Assembly: GCF_028621955.1 (NCBI RefSeq)
Contig: NZ_CP117516.1
Coordinates: 3,246,001-3,310,000, forward strand
Origin: Erythrobacter sp. BLCC-B19
GTDB taxonomy: Bacteria; Pseudomonadota; Alphaproteobacteria; Sphingomonadales; Sphingomonadaceae
Reading direction: 5' to 3'
DNA length: 64,000 nucleotides
Made by a program: the position numbers and the translations under genes. Of this stretch, positions 38,073 to 47,687 are shown piece after piece. The notes beneath the pieces were generated by a model. The model was not told the DNA's origin. It searched no databases and saw only the letters and a list, made by a program, of their open reading frames with translations. Each line of letters starts with the position of its first letter. Positions within the stretch are counted from its first letter, which is position 1.

Positions 38073-39353
38073 TCAGACCTTCTCCACCCGCGCCAATGTC
38101 GGCGCAAGCAGGTGGATCGAAGCAACCGCGAGGAAATAGACCACCGTGCAGGCGGCAAAGATCACGGTGTAATTGCCCCCCGTCACATCGAGGATCTTGC
38201 CGACCGAGGTCGCCATGATCATGCCGCCCACGCCGCCGGCAAAGCCGCCCAGTCCGATCACCGATCCCACCGCCCGGCGCGGGAACATATCGGGCGGCAG
38301 TGCTAGCAGGTTGGACGAGAACGACTGATGCCCCGCCAGCGCAAGGCCGATCAGCGGCACGGCGAGCCACATATTGTCGAGGCTTGTCACCAGCAGCAGC
38401 GGCAGGACGCAAGCGCCCGATGCCAGCATCGTCACCTTGCGCGCGAAGTTGCAGCTATAGCCGCGCTGCATCAGCCGCGATGACAGCCAGCCGCCGCCGA
38501 TGCTGCCAAGGTCGGACAGCAGATACATCACGATCATCGGCAGCAGCACGACCTTGAGATCGACGCCAAAGGTGCTGTCGAAATATTTGGGCAGCCAGAA
38601 CAGCATCAGGAACCACACCGGATCGGTGAGGAACTTGGCGCTGGCATAGGCCCAGGTTGACCGGTGGCGCGCGATCCGGCTCCAGCCGAGCTGCGCGACG
38701 GTTTCGGGCGGGTCATGCTCGATCCACGCCAGCTCAGCCTCGTCCACCCGGCCGCTTTCGCGCGGGTTGCTGTAGAAGAACCACCATGCCGCCAGCAGCG
38801 CGGCGCCGAACAGGCCGGTGATGAAGAACGTCTCGCGCCAGCCAAAGCCGAGCACGCCCATGAACAGGGCCAGCGTCGGCGCGGTCAGGATCACGCCGAT
38901 GGTGGTCGCAGAATTGACCCAGCCGATGGCATAGGCGCGCTCCTTCTGCGGGAACCATTCGCTGCTGGATCGCACCACCGCCGGGAAATGCCCCGCCTCG
39001 CCCACGCCCAGCACCATGCGCGCGGCCATGAAGCTGGTGACCGAGCTGGCAAAGCCGTGCGCGACGTGGCCTGCCGTCCAGACCGTGATCGCGATGGCAT
39101 AGCCGATCCTGGGGCCGAAGCGGTCGATCAGCGTGCCCATCACCAGAAAGCCGGAGGCATAGGCGGCCTGGAAGGCGAAGACGATGTTGCCGTAATCGCT
39201 CTCTTTCCAGCCCAGTTCGCGGCCCAGATCGGGCGCCAGCAGGCCGAGCATCGTGCGGTCGATGTAGTTGACCGTTGTGGCGATGAACAAGAGCGCGATG
39301 ATCGACCAGCGGTAGCGCCCTGTCTTGGCCGGTGCGGCAGTGTCTGATCTCAT
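38073..39353 (-). CDS. MFS hexuronate transporter (ExuT-like)
   Basis: 426 residues, twelve membrane segments, anion:cation symporter (ACS) family of the MFS. The family motifs are WSIIALLFIATTVNYIDRTM, GTLIDRFGPRIGYAIAI (motif A) and LGVGEAGHFPAVVRSSSEWFP. Such carriers import galacturonate or glucuronate. The ATG at 39353 is preceded by GGGAG. It is the last gene of the probable operon TonB receptor - esterase - transporter, and it lies next to altronate dehydratase, which supports hexuronate as the cargo. Confidence 0.9.
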   Translation of the reverse strand: MRSDTAAPAKTGRYRWSIIALLFIATTVNYIDRTMLGLLAPDLGRELGWKESDYGNIVFAFQAAYASGFLVMGTLIDRFGPRIGYAIAITVWTAGHVAHGFASSVTSFMAARMVLGVGEAGHFPAVVRSSSEWFPQKERAYAIGWVNSATTIGVILTAPTLALFMGVLGFGWRETFFITGLFGAALLAAWWFFYSNPRESGRVDEAELAWIEHDPPETVAQLGWSRIARHRSTWAYASAKFLTDPVWFLMLFWLPKYFDSTFGVDLKVVLLPMIVMYLLSDLGSIGGGWLSSRLMQRGYSCNFARKVTMLASGACVLPLLLVTSLDNMWLAVPLIGLALAGHQSFSSNLLALPPDMFPRRAVGSVIGLGGFAGGVGGMIMATSVGKILDVTGGNYTVIFAACTVVYFLAVASIHLLAPTLARVEKV

Positions 39354-39435
39354 GCTCGCGTCTCCCATCGCGTGAACTCTCAATGCGCCCACTTGCGGGC
39401 CAGCGGCAAGGCGCACCGCGTTTTTCCGACCACGC

Positions 39436-40410
39436 TCATGCCATCCCCGCCGCGCGCGCCCAGGCGAACCAGGCCTCGGGCCAGGCAGACGCCGGCTTGC
39501 CCGCCGCACGGCTGATCCCGAAGCCATGGCCGCCATGCTGGTAAAGATGCGTCTCGACCGGCAAGCCGCGCGCCTTGATCGCGGCGCGCATCCGCAGGGT
39601 GTTGTCCACTGGCACGACGGCATCATCCTCGGCGTGGAGCAGGAAGAACGGGGGCGCGTCGGCCGGAACCGCCTCGTCAGGTGAATAGGCCATGCTTTGC
39701 GCGGCCGAGGGAGCCGCGCCCAGAAGCCGCTCACGCGAGCCTGCGTGAGCGATTTCGGCGCGCATCGCAATCACCGGATAGATCAGCGCGGCCGCATCCG
39801 GACGGGCCGACAGGGCATCGGCGGCATCAACCGAGGCATAGGCCTGAGCGGCAAAGCGGGTTGCAAGGCTCGCGGCAACATGGCCGCCTGCGGAAAACCC
39901 CATGACGCTCAGGCGCGCCGGATCAATGGCGTAGGACGAAGCGCCATGCCGGATCAGCCGCAAGGCGCGCTGCGCATCGGCGAGCGGGGTATCGGCGCCC
40001 GATGTCCAGCCCTGATGCGGTAGCCGGTAGAACAGCACGAAGGCGGTGATCCCGCGGGCCGCCAGCCAGCGGCCCATCTCGAAGCCTTCCTTGTCGATCA
40101 CGACATGGGAATAGCCGCCGCCCGGGGTTATCAGCACCGCCGCGCCATTGGCCTCGGCGGGGCGGAACACGGCCATGCGCGGGTTGGCGATCGCCTGCAT
40201 GATGCGGTCTGGCTGCACCGGACTTTTGGGCCGCGCGACGATCCGTTCGTCCGGCAGCACCGCAGGCGCGCCGGGCGGCACCCCCGGCCAGAGCGCGACC
40301 CACTCCGAGGGCTCGTTATCCGGTGTATTGGCCAGTCCCCCGGCCCGCGCCGCCAGCGGGCTGGCAGCGGCAAGCCCCAGGCCAGCCAAGGCAGTGCGAC
40401 GGTCGATCAC
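39436..40410 (-). CDS. Exported alpha/beta hydrolase, probable acetylesterase
   Basis: 324 residues. The Tat-like signal MIDRRTALAGLGLAAASPLA is followed by an alpha/beta hydrolase domain with oxyanion region VLITPGGGYSHVV, nucleophile Ser in SVMGFSAGGHVAAS, and a C-terminal His in LYQHGGHGFG. Similar enzymes deacetylate xylan or pectin. It lies between the TonB receptor and MFS genes in the pectin locus, so removal of acetyl groups from pectin fragments in the periplasm is the likely role. Catalytic residues are all present. Confidence 0.85.
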   Translation of the reverse strand: MIDRRTALAGLGLAAASPLAARAGGLANTPDNEPSEWVALWPGVPPGAPAVLPDERIVARPKSPVQPDRIMQAIANPRMAVFRPAEANGAAVLITPGGGYSHVVIDKEGFEMGRWLAARGITAFVLFYRLPHQGWTSGADTPLADAQRALRLIRHGASSYAIDPARLSVMGFSAGGHVAASLATRFAAQAYASVDAADALSARPDAAALIYPVIAMRAEIAHAGSRERLLGAAPSAAQSMAYSPDEAVPADAPPFFLLHAEDDAVVPVDNTLRMRAAIKARGLPVETHLYQHGGHGFGISRAAGKPASAWPEAWFAWARAAGMA

Positions 40411-40486
40411 CGGATCATCCTGACAGGCCGATGGAAACGCGCGGGTGCAGTCTCTGCGGGACGCCGCACCCGCGCGCTCTGGGGAC

Positions 40487-43258
40487 TCACAGCGTGAAAC
40501 GCGCGCCGATCAGCACCGTCCGGCCCGTGCGGTTGAAGGTCACCGGACGATCGCCGACACTGTCAACGAATTGCGGCCGCACCTCGTCGGTCAGGTTGAT
40601 ACCTTCCAGCGTGATGCGGATATTGTCCGTCAGCGCATAGCTCATCGCGGCATCGACGTTGAAGGTCGCGCGCGTGCCTTCGATATCGTTGCCGTTCTGC
40701 CCCGGCACGCGGGTCAGGAAGCTGCTGCGATAGGCGCCCGAGATGCGCGCGCTGAACTTGCTGTCTTCGTAATAGAGCGTGGTGTTGAACCCGGTCTTCG
40801 AAAGCCCCGTCAACTGATCGCGCAAGGGGGCTGCGGTGGTGCCGTAGTTCACATCGGAATCGAGCAGCGTGAGGTTGCCGAGGAAGCCGAAGTTCTTGAG
40901 CACCCCGGGCAGGAAAGTGAAGGGCTGCTGGTACTGGATCTCGATACCCTTCAGATCACCGCCCTCGCCATTGATGTTGCGGGTGACGGTGAAGATGTCG
41001 TCCGGGCTGGAGGGCGAGCCTTCGAGCAGGCTGTCGGGCAGGCCCAGATCGCGGAACGGGATCGTCGTCGTCTCGCGCGTCACGAAGGTTTCAATGTCCT
41101 TGTAGAACACCGCGACCGACAGCAGGGCTTCGGGTGCGAAATACCATTCGATCCCGAGATCGAAGGAATTGGCGCGGAACGGATCGAGCTGCGGGTTGCC
41201 GAAGCTCAGCGTGGTGCTGAACGGGTTGAAGGTGCCTCCCGGCGTCAGGCTGGCAAGCGTCGGACGGGCCATCTGGCGGGCGATATTGCCGCGGATCAGC
41301 AGTTCGGCGGTCGGCTCCAGCACCACCGAAAGCGAGGGCAGCCAGTCGTTATAGGCATTGTCGACCGTCACCGTGGTGCCGCTGAGGATGCCGGTCGCGC
41401 TGACTTCGGTGCGGACATAGCGCACCCCCGCCACCGCGCGCAGACCCCAGTCGCCAAGCTCGGTATCGAGCGAGCCTTGCAGAAACCCGGCGTAGTCATT
41501 CTCGACCACGTCATTGACCGCGCCGGCCTGCACCGTCAGCGGGAAATTGCCGCTGTAGAGACCGACCCGCGTGGCGATCGCGTCGATATCGGGCACCACC
41601 CAGGTGCGGTCGATCCCGTCCGGCCCCGGCGCACCCTTGCCCAGCCTTGCGAGGTTCGATTCCGCCGCCGTCAGCGCAAAGGGCTGCACCACGGTGGTCG
41701 AAGTCAGCACCCGGTCACGGCGCGATTCGGTCGAGGAAAAGCCGAACTGCTTGTACGATGCCCCTGCCTGCACGGTCAGCGTATCGCTTGCCGCCCAGTC
41801 GCCCGCGAGCGCCACGGTCTTGAACTCGTTCAAGGTCGATTGCGGCCGGTCGCGCACTTCGTTGACGAGGAAGTTGGCCGGATTGGTGACGTCGATGTTG
41901 TAATCGATCAGCGGGGCGTTGGGATTGCCGCTGAAGTCGATGCGGTAGCCGTCCACATTCAGCGCATCAGCGATGATGGTGGTCTGGCGCGATATGCGGA
42001 AATCGGATTCCGACAGGCCGCCATTGAGGCGCACTTTGAAGGTGTCGGAGAATTCATGCTCGATATCGAGCGTCGCCTGCTTGAACTCGGTCTTGAGATC
42101 ATCGAGCCGGTTCTCGATCCGCACATCGACATCGTCAAAGGTGCCGCTGATGATGTTGCGGGTGGCCGGATCGACCTCGAGCGCGACGATATCGGTCTGC
42201 CGAATGCCATCGGCGGTGTTGCGGCTGAAGGAGATCGCTTCGAGGAACTCCTCGCGGCGGGTGCCGGCGAACTTCGAATAGAGCAGATCGAGGCTGACCA
42301 GCGTGCGCTCCGACGGGCGGAACTGCACGGCGCCGGTGATGCCGAGCCGGTCCTGATCGCTCGTCAGCACGCCATAGCGCGGGATGCGCGGGAAGAAGGC
42401 GGTGGCAGCGGTCGGAAAGGCGGCCTCGTTCTGGAAGGCGTTGCGCTGGGTGAAGCTTTGCGCAGCGCCCGCAGCGGGCACGGGGTTGCCGACAAAGCGG
42501 ACCGTGCTGAAGCCTTCCTCGACAATGTCGCGCGGTGTCCAGGCGACCGAGACCAGCGCGCCGAAGGTTTCGGCCTCATTGGCGTAGCTCGCCAGCGCGG
42601 CGATGCGCGGGTTCACCTTCTGCGAGGCGTCATTGTAAAGCGCCTGCCCCGACCCGGCGAGCGTCAGCCCCGCGCCGTAATCGAGCGGCCGGGCGGTGGC
42701 GAGATCGACCACTGCGCCGAGCGAGCCTTCCTCGGTCGACGGATTGGGCGACTTCGACACCTTGATGCTCCGGAACAGTTCCGAGGCAAAGGTATTGAAA
42801 TCGAACCCGCGCCCGCGGTTGGTGCCACCCGACGAGTCGGTCGATCCGGTGGTCGAGAGCGTCTCCATCCCGTTGATGCGCACGCGGGTGAAATCGGGGT
42901 TGAGGCCGCGCACGGTGATGGTGCGGCCCTCGCCATTGTCGCGGTCGATCGAGACACCGGGAATGCGCTGGATCGATTCGGCCAGGTTGAGGTCGGGGAA
43001 GTCGGCGATGTCTTCGGCGAGGATCACGTCGACCGCATTCACCGCTGCGCGCTTTTCGCCGAGTGCGGCATTGAGGCTGGAACGGAAGCCGGAGACGACG
43101 ATCTCGCTGCTCTCGCTCTGCTCTTCGGGAGTCGTCACCGCAACCTGCGGCTGGCCCGTCGCCGGCGCGCTCTGCGCGGCAGCAGCGGCAGGCACCAACA
43201 GCGCGCCGCCGAGCATGAGCGCGCATTTGAAACGGATCATCCCGGACATCTGAACCAC
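40487..43258 (-). CDS. TonB-dependent receptor (pectin/oligogalacturonide type)
   Basis: 923 residues with an N-terminal signal peptide (CALMLGGALLVPAAAAAQS) and a TonB box near EIVVSGFRSS. The plug domain shows DIADFPDLNLAESIQRIPGV in part and GRTITVRGLNPDF with RINGMET; the remainder is a 22-strand barrel ending LIGARFTL, with a terminal hydrophobic residue. The type is the 'IPGVSIDRDNGEGR' family common in Caulobacterales and Sphingomonadales carbohydrate loci. It should take up oligogalacturonides. Start choice among three clustered Met codons (43258, 43249, 43240) is open. Confidence 0.92.
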   Translation of the reverse strand: MVQMSGMIRFKCALMLGGALLVPAAAAAQSAPATGQPQVAVTTPEEQSESSEIVVSGFRSSLNAALGEKRAAVNAVDVILAEDIADFPDLNLAESIQRIPGVSIDRDNGEGRTITVRGLNPDFTRVRINGMETLSTTGSTDSSGGTNRGRGFDFNTFASELFRSIKVSKSPNPSTEEGSLGAVVDLATARPLDYGAGLTLAGSGQALYNDASQKVNPRIAALASYANEAETFGALVSVAWTPRDIVEEGFSTVRFVGNPVPAAGAAQSFTQRNAFQNEAAFPTAATAFFPRIPRYGVLTSDQDRLGITGAVQFRPSERTLVSLDLLYSKFAGTRREEFLEAISFSRNTADGIRQTDIVALEVDPATRNIISGTFDDVDVRIENRLDDLKTEFKQATLDIEHEFSDTFKVRLNGGLSESDFRISRQTTIIADALNVDGYRIDFSGNPNAPLIDYNIDVTNPANFLVNEVRDRPQSTLNEFKTVALAGDWAASDTLTVQAGASYKQFGFSSTESRRDRVLTSTTVVQPFALTAAESNLARLGKGAPGPDGIDRTWVVPDIDAIATRVGLYSGNFPLTVQAGAVNDVVENDYAGFLQGSLDTELGDWGLRAVAGVRYVRTEVSATGILSGTTVTVDNAYNDWLPSLSVVLEPTAELLIRGNIARQMARPTLASLTPGGTFNPFSTTLSFGNPQLDPFRANSFDLGIEWYFAPEALLSVAVFYKDIETFVTRETTTIPFRDLGLPDSLLEGSPSSPDDIFTVTRNINGEGGDLKGIEIQYQQPFTFLPGVLKNFGFLGNLTLLDSDVNYGTTAAPLRDQLTGLSKTGFNTTLYYEDSKFSARISGAYRSSFLTRVPGQNGNDIEGTRATFNVDAAMSYALTDNIRITLEGINLTDEVRPQFVDSVGDRPVTFNRTGRTVLIGARFTL

Positions 43259-43289
43259 CTAGCCTTCTCCCTCTGTTTCCCCGAGAGAG

Positions 43290-43303
43290 TGACACCGGTT
43301 TCC
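43290..43303. promoter_or_regulatory. LacI-type operator, receptor/lyase divergent region, first site
   Basis: TGACACCGGTTTCC, 32 bases upstream of the TonB receptor start. It lies in the 179-base divergent region, 69 bases centre to centre from the second site at 43359. Confidence 0.8.
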
Positions 43304-43358
43304 GCTCAGGTCAAAAAAAAGACCGACGCAGCCCCACTTCTCTCCCGCCCCCGATTTT

Positions 43359-43372
43359 GGTAACCGGTGTCA
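43359..43372. promoter_or_regulatory. LacI-type operator, receptor/lyase divergent region, second site
   Basis: GGTAACCGGTGTCA (reverse complement TGACACCGGTTACC), 65 bases upstream of the pectate lyase start codon. It carries the same sequence as the uxaA site. Confidence 0.8.
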
Positions 43373-43437
43373 TTATGAATTGCCATGCCCTGTCGTTTCT
43401 GTCAAGCAGCAGCGCAAGACGAGGGAGAGTGAGGGAA

Positions 43438-44778
43438 ATGCGACAGTTTTTCGCCATTCTGGCAGTGGCCATGCTGCTTGCTGTGTTCGCGCCGCAACAG
43501 GCTTTCGCGCATCCCGCGGACCCGACCCAGGGCGGCGCAGGCGGGCGGATCATCCGCGTCACCACGCTCGCCGCCGATGGCCCGGGTTCCCTGCGCGCAG
43601 CGATCAAGGCCAAGGGGCCGCGCATCGTCGTGTTCGAAGTGGCAGGGATCATCGACCTCGGGCGCGACAGCATCGATATCAACAACCCTTTCCTCACCAT
43701 CGCCGGCCAGACCGCCCCTGCCCCCGGCATCACGATCATCAAGGGCGGGATCGACATCAAGACCCATGACGTGAAGCTCCAGCACATACGCGTGCTGACC
43801 GGTGCCGATGGCCAGCCCAAGCGCAGCGGGTGGGAAGCCGACGCGCTCTCCACCGTGCGCGCCGCGCGGGTGGTGGTCGAGAACTGCACCTTCCTGTGGG
43901 GCATCGACGAGAACATGTCCGCCTCCGGCCCGCGCTTTACCGGCACCACGCTTGAGGAATGGCGCGAGGGCACCAGCCGCGACATCGTCTTCCGCCTCAA
44001 CCTCGCGGCAGAAGGTCTGGCGGATTCGAGCCACCCCAAGGGCGAGCACTCGAAGGGATCGCTGGTCCACGACAATGCCACCGGCATCGTGTTCGATCGC
44101 AACATCTGGGCGCATAATGTCGAACGCAGTCCGCTGGTGAAGGGCGGCGCGCAGGTGCTGATGATCAACAACCTGATCTACAACCCGCAGCGCCGCGCGG
44201 TGCATTACAACCTGATGGACCTGGAATGGGCCGGACAGCCGCGCGTGACGGGCGAGATCACCGCGGTCGGCAATGTGATGCGCGGGGGGAACGACACCGA
44301 TCCGGGCCTGCCCTTCCTGATGCTTGGCGGGGTCGGCGATCTGGCCTTCTACGGGCGTGACAATGTCGCCGTCGACCGGCTCGGCAACCCGCTCCCGCTG
44401 TTCGGGCGCTATGGCAAGACCGAGGCGAAGCTGATCGAGGCGCAGGCGCCGCTCGCAAGCCTTGAGGGCTACGCCATCCTCCCTGCCGACGAGGTCGAGA
44501 CGGCCGTCCTCGCCACCGCCGGGGCGCGGCCCTGGGACCGGGGAAGCGAGGAGCTGCGGGTGCTGTTCTTCATTGCCGAGGGCCGGGGCGAAGTGATCGA
44601 CGACGAGAGCGAGGTCGGCGGCTATCCGGTGATTGCGCCAACCGCCGCGCCTTTTGTCGAGGCGGACTGGGATCTGGCCACCATGACCCCGAAATCGGGC
44701 ATCTGGCCGGGCCAGAAGCCGGGCGCGCAGGAGCATCTTTCGCCGCGTGACCGGGGGATGCGGGCGGGGGGCAAGTGA
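43438..44778 (+). CDS. Secreted pectate lyase (polysaccharide lyase, beta-helix)
   Basis: 446 residues with a cleavable signal (FFAILAVAMLLAVFAPQQAFA in part: AVAMLLAVFAPQQAFA). The mature part is a right-handed parallel beta-helix: TTLAADGPGSLRAAI, IVVFEVAGIIDLG, LTIAGQTAPAPGITI, VVVENCTFLWGIDEN and IVFDRNIWAHNVERSPL. This is the PL1/PL9-like pectate lyase architecture, cutting polygalacturonate by beta-elimination with calcium. The ATG at 43438 follows GAGGGA. It overlaps the cupin gene by four bases (GTGA). Catalytic Arg/Asp cannot be assigned exactly. Confidence 0.85.
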   Translation: MRQFFAILAVAMLLAVFAPQQAFAHPADPTQGGAGGRIIRVTTLAADGPGSLRAAIKAKGPRIVVFEVAGIIDLGRDSIDINNPFLTIAGQTAPAPGITIIKGGIDIKTHDVKLQHIRVLTGADGQPKRSGWEADALSTVRAARVVVENCTFLWGIDENMSASGPRFTGTTLEEWREGTSRDIVFRLNLAAEGLADSSHPKGEHSKGSLVHDNATGIVFDRNIWAHNVERSPLVKGGAQVLMINNLIYNPQRRAVHYNLMDLEWAGQPRVTGEITAVGNVMRGGNDTDPGLPFLMLGGVGDLAFYGRDNVAVDRLGNPLPLFGRYGKTEAKLIEAQAPLASLEGYAILPADEVETAVLATAGARPWDRGSEELRVLFFIAEGRGEVIDDESEVGGYPVIAPTAAPFVEADWDLATMTPKSGIWPGQKPGAQEHLSPRDRGMRAGGK

Positions 44779-45188
44779 TCCTCCCCGCCCTCGCCGCCGC
44801 GCTGCTGGCGCAGGGCGAGGCTCCGCCCTCGCCCCCACCCGCGCACCCCATGGTGGTGATCCGCGAGGACGACGTGCGCCGCGACGAGCCCCCGCCCCAC
44901 GGCGCGATCGGCATGAGCACCGCCTATCGAATCTCCGACGCCGTGCCCCCTGCGCGCGCGATGGAGTTCCGCCGCCGCGTGCTGCACATCGGCGCGGCGA
45001 TCGGCGCGCATCCCATCAGCCATGACGAGGTCTACTATGTCCTCTCGGGCCGGGGCGAGGTGGTGTCTGACGGCGTGGTTGCCGTGCTCGAACCCGGCAT
45101 GGCGGCCTATCTGTGGAAGGGCGCGGTGGTGGGCATCCGGCAATTGGGCGACGAGCCGCTCGACCTGATTGTCAGCTACCCCAATTAG
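44775..45188 (+). CDS. Exported cupin-domain protein, KdgF-like
   Basis: 137 residues. A short hydrophobic N-terminus (MILPALAAALLAQGEAPP) may be a signal peptide. The single cupin has the two motifs: LHIGAAIGAHPISHDEVYYVLSG in part (HxxxExYyvLsGrG, metal-binding His and Glu) and a second strand region LWKGAVVGIRQLG. KdgF-type cupins linearise 4,5-unsaturated uronates. Here the start GTG at 44775 overlaps the lyase stop, so both should be made together. The exported location, if true, differs from cytoplasmic KdgF. Alternative: a general sugar-binding cupin. Confidence 0.7.
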   Translation: MILPALAAALLAQGEAPPSPPPAHPMVVIREDDVRRDEPPPHGAIGMSTAYRISDAVPPARAMEFRRRVLHIGAAIGAHPISHDEVYYVLSGRGEVVSDGVVAVLEPGMAAYLWKGAVVGIRQLGDEPLDLIVSYPN

Positions 45189-46687
45189 GTTCCGGGCTGG
45201 ACATAGGGCGCGCGGGCGAAGAGTTCGCGCTCCCACCCGCGCGGGTCGCTCTCGACCCGGCTTTCGCGGTCGAAGATCATCGTCTGGCGGCGTTCCAGAT
45301 CATAGGCGGGCCAGCCGGGATCGCCGGTGCGGGCAAAACGGGTGAAGGCGTCCATCACGGTCGCGCTCATTGCCGCACGCGCCGGGCTTTGTCCGGCGGT
45401 GGTGCCGAAGGCGAGGCCGATGTCGTCGGTGTGCTGCGCGTTCTCGAAGTCGAGCTGGTAGACGAAGGTGTTGCCCCGCCCCTGCCGTGCCCGCGCCTCG
45501 GCCTCTTCCACCTGCCCGCGCCAGCTGCGCGCCGGTGTCATGATGCGGTGAAACAGCTCCTCTGGCGAGGCCTCGGGGTAATGCTCGCGGAACTGCGCCG
45601 CCACCCAGCCCGGCTCGAGATCGACCCGCAGCTCCCGCCCGATCCGCTGGGGAAGATTGTCGAAGGTCAGCCCCTTCAGCGCGCGCCCCTCGGGCGGATA
45701 GAAAGCGCGCGTTTCGGCGATGGTATTGCCGAGCAGCATCGGGATAGCCGCCGATTGCTCTGGGGCATCGGGCCAGAAGGGGTGGCGGTGGAGGTGCCTC
45801 ATGTCCACCACCGGCCCGAAATAGATCCGCCCGCCGAGCACCGGATCATTGACGGAAAGCGCCCCCACCAGTGCCTCGACAGGAGCCGTCGCCGGGTCTT
45901 CGCCCAGTGCGTCACGATAGGCACCGGCGCGCCTGGCGGCATTGAGCGGCCCTGAGGCGGTGACCTGCTGGCCGCTCATGGTGATCGCCTTGTGGAACAG
46001 CCCGCGCGCGGCAGGCATCGCCATCAGCGTCGCGATCTTTGCGCCGCCGCCCGATTGGCCGAACAGCGTGACATTGCCCGGATCGCCCCCGAAGGCGGCG
46101 ATATTCCGCTGCACCCATTCGAGCGCGCAGATCAGATCGAGCTGGCCAGCGTTCCCGCTGTCGGGGAAGCGCTCGGGCCAGTAGAGATAGCCCAGCGCGT
46201 TCAGCCGGTGGTTGACCGTCACCACAACCACATCGCCCCGCGCCGCCAGCATCGCGCCGTTGTTCAGGGGATCGCCGACCGAACCGGCAGAATAGGCGCC
46301 GCCGTGGAAATAGACCATGACCGGCAGGCCCCGCTTGTCGCCGGCAGGAGCCCAGACATTGAGGAACTGGCAGTCCTCGGACTGGGGGTAGGTATCTTCC
46401 ACTTGCGGGCACGCGGGGATTGCGCTCCAGCCACCCTCGCGCTGCTCGGCCACTGTTACCGGCTGGGGCGCCTGAAACCTTGCTGCGCGGGCATAGCGGA
46501 TGCCCGGATAGGACCATGCATCGCCGCAGGCATGAGCCGCAAAAGTGCCGTCGGGGGCTTCGACCGGGCCGAGGCACAGACGGGCTGCGGGCGTGGTGGC
46601 GCGCGATGGAAAGGCTGCCGCCATGCCGGCCAGCATGACCCCGCCCGCCAGCACGGCGCGGCGGCTGACAGGGTCAGCGGCGGACAT
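45185..46687 (-). CDS. Secreted carboxylesterase type B (pectin esterase-like)
   Basis: 500 residues. A Tat-like signal (SRRAVLAGGVMLAGMAAAF) is followed by a type-B carboxylesterase domain: oxyanion HGGAYSAGSVGDPL, nucleophile Ser in NVTLFGQSGGGAKIA, acid region later and His near HTDDIGLAFG. Such enzymes hydrolyse esters of plant polymers. It is the last gene of the operon rpiB-kduD-kdgK and overlaps the kdgK stop by 14 bases. It ends four bases inside the convergent cupin gene. Probably removes acetyl or methyl/feruloyl groups; the exact ester is unknown. Confidence 0.85.
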   Translation of the reverse strand: MSAADPVSRRAVLAGGVMLAGMAAAFPSRATTPAARLCLGPVEAPDGTFAAHACGDAWSYPGIRYARAARFQAPQPVTVAEQREGGWSAIPACPQVEDTYPQSEDCQFLNVWAPAGDKRGLPVMVYFHGGAYSAGSVGDPLNNGAMLAARGDVVVVTVNHRLNALGYLYWPERFPDSGNAGQLDLICALEWVQRNIAAFGGDPGNVTLFGQSGGGAKIATLMAMPAARGLFHKAITMSGQQVTASGPLNAARRAGAYRDALGEDPATAPVEALVGALSVNDPVLGGRIYFGPVVDMRHLHRHPFWPDAPEQSAAIPMLLGNTIAETRAFYPPEGRALKGLTFDNLPQRIGRELRVDLEPGWVAAQFREHYPEASPEELFHRIMTPARSWRGQVEEAEARARQGRGNTFVYQLDFENAQHTDDIGLAFGTTAGQSPARAAMSATVMDAFTRFARTGDPGWPAYDLERRQTMIFDRESRVESDPRGWERELFARAPYVQPGT

Positions 46688-47678
46688 CGCCCGCGCCTGC
46701 GCTGAAGCTATCGACCATCGCGCGGCTGACCGGGCACATATCGCCCGGAATGGTATGCTTGAGGGCCGCGAGCGCGAGGCCACGCTGAGCCATGACCTCC
46801 AGCCCCGCGCCTGCCAGCCACCCATCGAGCACACCGGCGGCGAAAGCATCTCCCGTGCCGATCCGGTCGACAATGCCAGTGACGTCGATATCGTCGGTCT
46901 GGTGGCTTCCCGCCCGGCTATCGACCCGCGCGCTGATGCGGTGATGGTCGCTGGTGACAAGGTGCCGCGCAGTCGAGGCGATCAGTTCGAGGTTCGGGAA
47001 AGCCGCGAAGGCTGCCTCTGACGCCTCTCGCCGTCGATCCTCGCCCTCGCCCGAAAAATCCCGAGCCAGAAGCAGAGCGATATCACGGTGGTTGCCGATC
47101 AGGATGGTGGCATCGGCGACCAGCTCGCGCAAAATCGCCGCCGGATCGCTGTCCCACGCGGCCCACAGCTGCGCGCGGTAATTGCCGTCGAAACAGATCG
47201 GCACGCCTGCCGCCTTCGCCTCGCGATGCGCCGCACGCGCCAGCGCTACCCCCGCAGGGCCAAGCGCAGGGGTAATCCCGCCGCAATGCAGCAAGCGCGC
47301 GCCAGCCAGCGCTCCGGCAAAGTCGATAGTCTCGGGCGCGGCTTCGGCAAAGGCGCTGCCTGCCCGGTCATAGGTGATCGCCGAGGGGCGCGGGCCGGAG
47401 CCTGCTTCGAGGAAATAGAGCCCCATCCGCCCACCCGCGCGGGCGACAAAGGCGGTGTCGATTCCGCAGGCCCGCAAGGCGGCCAACGCGCGGTCACCCA
47501 GCGGATTGTCGGCGACCACCCCGGCAAAGCGCACCGCGCGCCCAAGGCTCGCCAGCGCCGAGGCGACATTGGCCTCCGCCCCGCCCACAACCATGTCGAG
47601 ACTGCCCGCCTGCACCATCATCTGCCTGCCGGGCGGCGACATTCGCAACAGGATCTCGCCGAAGCAGGTAATGCTCAT
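46674..47678 (-). CDS. kdgK: 2-keto-3-deoxygluconate kinase
   Basis: 334 residues, PfkB family. It phosphorylates KDG to KDPG, the point where pectin and hexuronate carbon enter the Entner-Doudoroff pathway. The family signatures are GGAEANVASALASLG and the catalytic DRIGTGDAFAAGVLDGWLAG (Asp). N-terminal CFGEILLRMSPPG is typical of KDG kinases. It is separated from kduD by nine bases and is part of the operon starting at 49078. The stop at 46674 lies within the esterase coding sequence. Confidence 0.9.
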   Translation of the reverse strand: MSITCFGEILLRMSPPGRQMMVQAGSLDMVVGGAEANVASALASLGRAVRFAGVVADNPLGDRALAALRACGIDTAFVARAGGRMGLYFLEAGSGPRPSAITYDRAGSAFAEAAPETIDFAGALAGARLLHCGGITPALGPAGVALARAAHREAKAAGVPICFDGNYRAQLWAAWDSDPAAILRELVADATILIGNHRDIALLLARDFSGEGEDRRREASEAAFAAFPNLELIASTARHLVTSDHHRISARVDSRAGSHQTDDIDVTGIVDRIGTGDAFAAGVLDGWLAGAGLEVMAQRGLALAALKHTIPGDMCPVSRAMVDSFSAGAGDVRR

Positions 47679-47687
47679 CGGACGATG

